From contig NZ_CP132542.1 of the NCBI RefSeq assembly GCF_030845175.1, positions 2,949,501 through 3,013,500 on the forward strand: a stretch of DNA of 64,000 bases, written 5' to 3'. The notes under the pieces were generated by a model. That model was not told where the DNA came from. It did not search any database and was given only the letters and a program-made list of their open reading frames with translations. Positions 62,894-64,000 of the stretch are shown here, piece after piece (the stretch's first letter is position 1; every line of letters begins with the position of its first letter). The translations under genes were made by a program, and so were the position numbers. Source of the stretch: Coralliovum pocilloporae. GTDB lineage: Bacteria > Pseudomonadota > Alphaproteobacteria > Rhizobiales > Cohaesibacteraceae.

Positions 62894-63799
62894 ATGAAGC
62901 GAGGAGAGTGGATTACAATTGTACTTCTGGGGGGCGTCTATGGTCTCTGGGGCCTGACGACAATCTTCTGGCACAGTCTTGGTCTGTGGGCATTGCCGGT
63001 TCTGGCTTTGCTGATCGCTCAGCACTCGTCACTGCAACACGAAGCCTTGCACGGGCATCCGACCCGGTCACGCAGTCTGAACGAGTTGCTTGTCTTTCCT
63101 GCCGTCGGGCTTTTCATTCCCTATCGCCGCTTCAGAACGCTCCACCTGAGACATCATAATGACGAGCGGTTGACCGACCCATATGATGACCCGGAAACCG
63201 CCTATTGCACCGAGCGCCACTGGCGGACATTACCACGATGGGTGTGTCATCTTCTGATGTGGAACAATACTCTGTTTGGTCGCCTTGTTATCGGTCCTGT
63301 TCTGACATGCCTATTCTTCTGGCGCGATGAGTTGAAGCTTATTGTGAAGGGAGACAGGGAGGTTCTGTCTGACTGGCTGATGCATGGTCCCGCTGTAGGC
63401 CTGGTGCTGGGCTGGTTGGTCTACTGGCAGGTGGACCTCTGGATTTATGTCCTCGGCGCGGCCTTGCCCGGTCTGGCATTGCTGAAAATCCGAACCTATG
63501 CGGAGCATGTGGCGAAGGAAAATGTGCTGGAGCGCACTGCGATTATCGAAAGCAGCTGGTTCTTCTCTCTGCTGTTTCTCAACAACAATCTGCATGCGGT
63601 TCATCATCGGAACCCGACAGCAGCCTGGTATGAGCTGCCGCGCCTGTATCGTGAGCGCCAGCAGGCATATCTGGATGACAACAATCACTATCGTATCAGG
63701 GGATATCGGCACCTGTTTCGCGCCTATGCCCTGAAGCCCAAGGAGAGTGTAGTGCACCCGTTTATCGATGACCGGCAGACCGGGAGCCGGCCTCTGTGA
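62894..63799 (+). CDS. Fatty acid desaturase-type membrane di-iron enzyme
   Basis: A 301-residue membrane protein with the histidine boxes of the family: QHEALHGH (49-55), HLRHH (84-88) and HAVHH with NN before it near residue 238. It inserts double bonds or hydroxyl groups into fatty acids or a similar lipid. ATG 62894 is preceded by GGGAGG; earlier in-frame ATGs at 62870 and 62882 lack ribosome sites. Its stop overlaps the GTG start of the next gene by four bases. Confidence 0.88.
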   Translation: MKRGEWITIVLLGGVYGLWGLTTIFWHSLGLWALPVLALLIAQHSSLQHEALHGHPTRSRSLNELLVFPAVGLFIPYRRFRTLHLRHHNDERLTDPYDDPETAYCTERHWRTLPRWVCHLLMWNNTLFGRLVIGPVLTCLFFWRDELKLIVKGDREVLSDWLMHGPAVGLVLGWLVYWQVDLWIYVLGAALPGLALLKIRTYAEHVAKENVLERTAIIESSWFFSLLFLNNNLHAVHHRNPTAAWYELPRLYRERQQAYLDDNNHYRIRGYRHLFRAYALKPKESVVHPFIDDRQTGSRPL

Positions 63800-64000
63800 T
63801 TGGTGCCTATGCCATGTATGCCTGGCCGGAAGTGGCTGACGAGGTACAGGCGTTCTGGTCTGAACTGGCTGAGCGGTGCAGGGGAGCAGGATTGGCATTC
63901 CCTGCGCAGCCGTCAAACCGCGCTGATGTGTCGGCGGTCTGGCGTGATCCAAAGATGATCCTGTCCCAGACCTGCGGTTACCCTTACACAATGCTGTACC
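63796..64000 (+). CDS. PhnD-like phosphonate/phosphate binding protein (partial)
   Basis: The first 68 residues are in the window, starting at a GTG in a GTGA overlap with the desaturase. The beginning (IGAYAMYAWPEV) and the LSQTCGYPY motif match the PhnD-like periplasmic binding protein group often found as stand-alone proteins without signal peptides. The gene runs off the right edge, so its length and domain ending are unknown. Confidence 0.7.
   Translation, partial: MIGAYAMYAWPEVADEVQAFWSELAERCRGAGLAFPAQPSNRADVSAVWRDPKMILSQTCGYPYTMLY

Overview
The window is about 57-58% GC by eye and densely coded. It looks like chromosomal DNA of a heterotrophic, probably marine, alphaproteobacterium. 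The supports are a TAXI-type TRAP transporter, DUF1289 and DUF2585 proteins, a PleC/DivJ-like histidine kinase, DUF1611 and DUF849 proteins, a type I secreted RTX protein, aerobic-style cobalamin assembly genes and short alphaproteobacterial intergenic palindromes. No genus can be named from the sequence alone. I found no rRNA, tRNA, CRISPR array, phage or insertion sequence.

Layout. Bases 1-10.3 kb hold a complete glucose module: a divergent OmpR-type response regulator (cut by the window edge), a sugar ABC importer (binding protein, two permeases, ATPase), then glucokinase and the whole Entner-Doudoroff entry set edd, eda, zwf, pgl, all on one strand. An AT-rich 0.8-kb regulatory region follows. 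Next (11.1-18.5 kb) is a 1400-residue RTX protein carrying CHRD and spondin-N-like domains, with its own type I ABC exporter and membrane fusion protein. From 18.5 to 23.0 kb on the minus strand lies a tightly coupled cluster: CuA subunit II, heme-copper subunit I, SCO/SenC, a membrane protein and a formate/nitrite channel. It is divergent from an NsrR-type NO sensor, with two 11-1-11 palindromic operators between them. The gene order and an Asn in place of the active-site Tyr suggest an sNOR-type nitric oxide reductase (norY-norS-senC-orf1) rather than an ordinary oxidase.

From 23 to 33.6 kb come a thioredoxin-like protein, two tandem L,D-transpeptidases, then a catabolic cluster: BKACE (DUF849) enzyme, class III aminotransferase, RpiR regulator, TAXI-TRAP transporter, UspA protein and an agmatinase/guanidinobutyrase-type ureohydrolase. 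From 33.7 to 38.7 kb, on the minus strand, DUF1611, a catalytically degenerate ABC protein, a histidine kinase and an OmpR-type regulator form one apparent operon. An array of 11-bp-spaced direct repeats lies upstream of it. This is the best candidate for an undescribed system.

From 39 to 64 kb there is mostly metabolism and housekeeping: DusA, a TSUP permease, a retropepsin-like protease, cobS/cobT, a PleC-like kinase, GST plus uracil-DNA glycosylase, an Lrp regulator, a beta-hydroxyacid dehydrogenase, an EF-hand protein, adenine deaminase, a trans-sulfuration PLP enzyme with a polar amino acid ABC importer, the molybdenum cofactor genes moeA-mobB-mobA-fdhD, a di-heme peroxidase, ApbC/Mrp, a Bcr/CflA efflux pump, a fatty acid desaturase and the start of a PhnD-like binding protein. 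A 167-bp palindromic element sits between adenine deaminase and the PLP enzyme and supplies the latter's stop codon.

Stop-start overlaps of 1-11 bases are common, which makes the operon assignments fairly firm. A GC-rich hairpin recurs between a highly expressed first gene (binding protein or RTX substrate) and the transporter genes behind it.
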